Position numbers and translations under genes: made by a program. The notes beneath the pieces were generated by a model, which was not told the origin of the DNA, did no database searches, and saw only the letters and a program-made list of their open reading frames with translations. This document shows positions 5,697 through 8,109 of a DNA stretch of 8,109 nt, in pieces. Positions within the stretch are counted from its first letter, which is position 1; every line of letters begins with the position of its first letter. Origin of the DNA: Gemmatimonadota bacterium (GTDB taxonomy: Bacteria > Gemmatimonadota > Gemmatimonadetes > Gemmatimonadales > Gemmatimonadaceae); the NCBI GenBank assembly GCA_028287225.1, contig JAQBPZ010000266.1, positions 1 through 8,109 of the forward strand, given 5' to 3'.

Positions 5697-6662
5697 ATGA
5701 CACCACACGAGTCCGAGACGCTCGCCAAGGTCGAAGTGCTGGCCGACCTCGAGGAGGTCGTGCACCAGCTCATGGTGACGCACGAAGCCAAGCGCGTACT
5801 CTGGTTCCCGAGCGAGCTGCTCGCCGCCGCGCCGGATACCGACCCCGACCACCACCTGCGCCAGCTGCGCGAGCGCTCCTCCGGCATCAGCCTGCCGTCG
5901 CGCGTCGCGCTCGCCCTCAACCTGCTCACCGAGGAGGGGCTGCCGCACTTCCATCGCCTGCTCGCCACCTACCTCGGCGGCGACACCTTCTGGGCGAAGT
6001 GGACCAACCTCTGGACCGCCGAGGAGGATCGCCACGGGGCCGTCCTGCACGACTACATGCACGACAGCCGCATCCTCGACAACCCGGTGCTCGAGCGCAT
6101 GCAGTTCGAGTACCTCAAGGCCGGCTTCGAGCCGGCGTGGGACAAGGATCCGTACCGGGTGTTCGTGTACACCACGCTCCAGGAGCGCGCGACGCAGGTG
6201 AGCCACGCGAACACCGGCAAGCTCGCGGGCAAGTACGAGCCCACGATCGGCACCGTGCTGTCGAACGTCGCGAAGGAAGAGGCGCGTCACTACACGTTCT
6301 ACCGGACGATCTTCAAGGAAGTGCTCGCCCGGGATCCGAACACGGCGCTCGCCTCGGCGGCGGAGATCATGCCGTCCATCGACATGCCGGGCGTCAGCAT
6401 GCCGCACTTCCGCGAGATGGCCGACGTGATCCGCCGCGCCGGCATCTACGGCCCGCGCGACTACCTGACGATCGTCGAGGAGCAGATCCGCTTCTGGGCC
6501 ATCGAGACGCTGACGGGACTGGACGAAGTCGGCAAGCGCGCGCAGGAGAAGATCCTCGGCATCCCGAAGCGCCTCGAGCGCGTCGCGGATGCGATGGAGT
6601 CGCGCACCAAGGCGAAGACCTTCCAGTTCCAGGTCGCGTTCAACGGCGAATTCGAGATGTGA
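5697..6662 (+). CDS. Acyl-[acyl-carrier-protein] desaturase (soluble diiron)
   Basis: The enzyme introduces a double bond into fatty acyl-ACP using O2 and reduced ferredoxin, adjusting membrane fluidity. The 321-aa product carries all six diiron ligands expected from the plant stearoyl-ACP desaturase family: a Glu in LLTEEGLP (E79 or E80), E110 and H113 (AEEDRHG), E163 (QERAT) and E195 and H198 (KEEARH). WTAEEDRHG and QERATQVSHANT are particularly close to the plant enzyme. It is soluble, with no membrane helices, unlike membrane-bound DesA/DesC desaturases. Bacterial homologues are best known from Actinobacteria. The position of the double bond cannot be read from the sequence. No Shine-Dalgarno precedes the ATG at 5697. 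CATTTG lies 5 nt upstream and could be a poor leaderless -10; TAGCCT at 5661 would instead give a 5' leader of about 24 nt. No redox partner gene is adjacent. Confidence 0.95.
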   Translation: MTPHESETLAKVEVLADLEEVVHQLMVTHEAKRVLWFPSELLAAAPDTDPDHHLRQLRERSSGISLPSRVALALNLLTEEGLPHFHRLLATYLGGDTFWAKWTNLWTAEEDRHGAVLHDYMHDSRILDNPVLERMQFEYLKAGFEPAWDKDPYRVFVYTTLQERATQVSHANTGKLAGKYEPTIGTVLSNVAKEEARHYTFYRTIFKEVLARDPNTALASAAEIMPSIDMPGVSMPHFREMADVIRRAGIYGPRDYLTIVEEQIRFWAIETLTGLDEVGKRAQEKILGIPKRLERVADAMESRTKAKTFQFQVAFNGEFEM

Positions 6663-6669
6663 AGTACTT

Positions 6670-6776
<107 letters not shown>

Positions 6777-6784
6777 CCGTTGAT

Positions 6785-7261
6785 TCACTCCTCCCCCAGC
6801 GCCAGCACCTCGGCGGCCAGGGCGGCCTGGCGCTTGCCCACCAGCAGCGCCGCGGCGAAGATCTGCGCCACTTCGGCGGGCCATGGCTCGCCGCTGCAGC
6901 GGAACACCGCGCCGGCCAGGCCGTCGATCGCCGCGCCGTAGGGGCCCACCAGGCCGGCGGGCATCGGCGGGGCGGTCGGTCCACGCCGCAGGAGCTCCAC
7001 CCGCAGCGCGAGGTGGATCGCCTGGATGCGCTCCTCGAAGGTGAGCGCCTCGGCGATCGCGAGCAGGTGCGGCACGGCCGCATATGCCGCGTCGAATACC
7101 GCGTCCGGACGCCACAGCATGCGCCACAGCGCGAACCACACCTGCGCCCGCGCCTCGGGCTCCGGGACATCGCCGAGCGCGGCGATCAGCCGCGGGACGT
7201 CCTCCGCACTGCCGTACGCCTGCTGGAGTGTCCCCCAGCGCGAGCTCTCGAGGCTCAGCAT
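6785..7261 (-). CDS. Uncharacterised 158-aa helical protein
   Basis: Function unknown. The N-terminal half has a recognisable pattern: SSRWGTLQQAYGSAEDVP (6-23), then LIAALG, VWFALWRMLW (41-50) and FDAAYAAVPHLLAIA (56-70). This W-x-x-L-x-x-AYG-x-A-x-D-x-P and WF-x-LW...A-x-PHL arrangement recalls a widespread family of conserved hypotheticals with HEAT-like helical repeats. The whole protein is predicted helical, without signal peptide or membrane segment. The open frame extends upstream to 7471, but that part is a shadow of the transpeptidase gene. The ATG at 7261, 4 nt after that gene's stop, is the natural start. It is the last gene of the operon, and the heptad hairpin lies just beyond its stop. 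Confidence 0.82.
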   Translation of the reverse strand: MLSLESSRWGTLQQAYGSAEDVPRLIAALGDVPEPEARAQVWFALWRMLWRPDAVFDAAYAAVPHLLAIAEALTFEERIQAIHLALRVELLRRGPTAPPMPAGLVGPYGAAIDGLAGAVFRCSGEPWPAEVAQIFAAALLVGKRQAALAAEVLALGEE

Positions 7262-7265
7262 CCGG

Positions 7266-8057
7266 TCACGGCAGTAGCCACTCCCCGCGGAGCCGCGCGT
7301 ATTCCGACTCGGGGAGCTGCACCAGCGCAGGACGGCGCGTGCGGTCCATCCACAGCACCAGCGCGGTGAGGTCGCGCTCGGCCATCGCGGTGCAGCCTGC
7401 GGTGTACGTGTCGGGGCCGGCCCAGATGTGCATGAAGATGCAGGACCCGCGGCCCGCACGCGGGGGTGCATTGTACGCCACGGTGACGCCCAGGCGGTAC
7501 TGGTCGATGCGGCGCATCGGCTCGGCGCTGGTCCAGTCGACGCGGCCCACCGCCGCGCGGTCCACGATGGTGTTGTAGTGGCTCGACGCGACGTCGTCCA
7601 CGCACTCGGTACCCGCCGTCACCGGCAGGTACGGCATTCGGATCCAGGTGGCCTCGCTGGCCGGCGCGACGCCGAACACCGTGTCCAGCGCGAAGACGCC
7701 CGCTGGCGCGCGTCCGTCGCCCTCGCGCTTCGGTGGCGCGATCTCCCTCGCACCCGCAGGGTCGTCCCACGCGAGGCCGTGCTGTCCCACCACGACCGGC
7801 ACCGCGGCGCCGACCGCACGCCAGGCGTCGGCCGGCGTCGCGCGCTCGTAGCGTCGAAGCGTCCCGCCCGTGGTGTCCCACGACGCCGTCGTCACCACCA
7901 CGAGCTGCGTGGTGGCGCCGAGCCGGTCGCGGCGCTCCACGCGTGCGGTCTCCGGCATCGGCAGCGGGCCGCGGACGTCGACCGGCGGCGGAGCACTCGC
8001 GCACGCGGCCGAGAGCAGCAGCGCCGCCGCCGGCAGCCCGCGCCGCATGACGCGCAT
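7266..8057 (-). CDS. Exported YkuD-type L,D-transpeptidase-like protein
   Basis: Enzymes of this family form or modify peptidoglycan crosslinks through a catalytic cysteine. This 263-aa product has the YkuD layout: PPKREGDGRAPAGVF (108-122), IRMPYLPVT (139-147), and the active-site segment SCIFMHIW...TAGC, with H210 and nucleophile C222. The N-terminus is a signal peptide (basic MRVMRR, then PAAALLLSAAC). C19 may be a lipoprotein cysteine, although Ser at -3 is not ideal for a lipobox, so cleavage after ACASA is an alternative. It belongs nearer to COG3786-type proteins than to LysM-bearing enzymes; no LysM domain is present. The ATG at 8057 shares a base with the upstream gene's TGA (TGATG) and has GGAG 8 nt upstream, so it is preferred over the further GTG at 8093. 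The next gene starts 4 nt after its stop. Confidence 0.9.
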   Translation of the reverse strand: MRVMRRGLPAAALLLSAACASAPPPVDVRGPLPMPETARVERRDRLGATTQLVVVTTASWDTTGGTLRRYERATPADAWRAVGAAVPVVVGQHGLAWDDPAGAREIAPPKREGDGRAPAGVFALDTVFGVAPASEATWIRMPYLPVTAGTECVDDVASSHYNTIVDRAAVGRVDWTSAEPMRRIDQYRLGVTVAYNAPPRAGRGSCIFMHIWAGPDTYTAGCTAMAERDLTALVLWMDRTRRPALVQLPESEYARLRGEWLLP

Positions 8058-8109
8058 CAGGAGCGCTCCACGATGACCGCCGTCCCGTAGCACAGCACCT
8101 CCGTGACGC
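8057..8109 (-). CDS. Partial C-terminus of a probable UPF0145 (YbjQ-like) protein
   Basis: Only the last 17 codons are inside the window, cut by the right edge. They read VTEVLCYGTAVIVERS and stop. The [M/V]-x-EV-x-x-YGTAV pattern followed by a few residues is how UPF0145/DUF74 proteins typically end. This is recognition from a short fragment and should be treated as provisional. UPF0145 proteins are about 100-110 aa and are proposed to form pentamers binding heavy metals. The TGA stop overlaps the transpeptidase ATG (TGATG), so the two genes belong to one operon. Confidence 0.55.
   Translation of the reverse strand, partial: VTEVLCYGTAVIVERS

Noticed and set aside
7262..7471. Upstream extension of the 158-aa gene to an ATG at 7471
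   Set aside because: The added 70 codons lie wholly inside the transpeptidase gene in another frame and are Arg/Pro/Ser-rich; the ATG at 7261 directly after the transpeptidase stop is better.

Overview
The window is 8.1 kb of very GC-rich, densely coded bacterial chromosome. Gene content is mostly housekeeping or conserved-hypothetical. Three features fit an environmental lineage such as Gemmatimonadota better than a model proteobacterium: G/C-saturated third codon positions, almost no Shine-Dalgarno sequences, and TA-type -10 boxes sitting exactly 5-6 nt before start codons (apparently leaderless mRNAs). This taxonomic placement is an inference from style, not from a marker gene. I see no phage, insertion sequence, CRISPR array, tRNA or rRNA.

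Layout from left to right. (1) 1-329 is non-coding except perhaps a few codons at the left edge. It is dominated by a 187-nt imperfect inverted repeat (70-256). (2) nfo (endonuclease IV, +) runs tail-to-tail into a leftward block. Its TAG stop and the stop of ppa share one CTAG. (3) The leftward block 4965-1205 reads, in order of transcription: a small Pro-rich ORF and a DinB-fold protein (1-nt overlap), then a 77-aa KOW/SH3-like protein and an APC amino-acid permease (GTGA overlap) behind their own -10 box, then a YaeQ protein and an inorganic pyrophosphatase. (4) Divergent from this block, rightward: a YaiI/YqxD (UPF0178) protein and, after a 145-nt gap with two hairpins, an acyl-ACP desaturase. 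(5) A heptad-repeat hairpin (6670-6776) separates the desaturase from a convergent leftward operon. That operon holds the last codons of a probable UPF0145 (YbjQ-like) gene at the right edge, an exported YkuD-type L,D-transpeptidase-like protein, and a 158-aa uncharacterised helical protein.

Functionally these are separate small transcription units (base-excision repair, phosphate metabolism, amino-acid transport, membrane-lipid unsaturation, cell-wall crosslinking), not one pathway. I found no convincing new multi-gene system. The most unusual items are the long inverted repeat at 70-256, the GCGGTNN heptad hairpin at 6670-6776, the recurring leaderless-promoter geometry, and two small proteins translationally coupled to larger genes.
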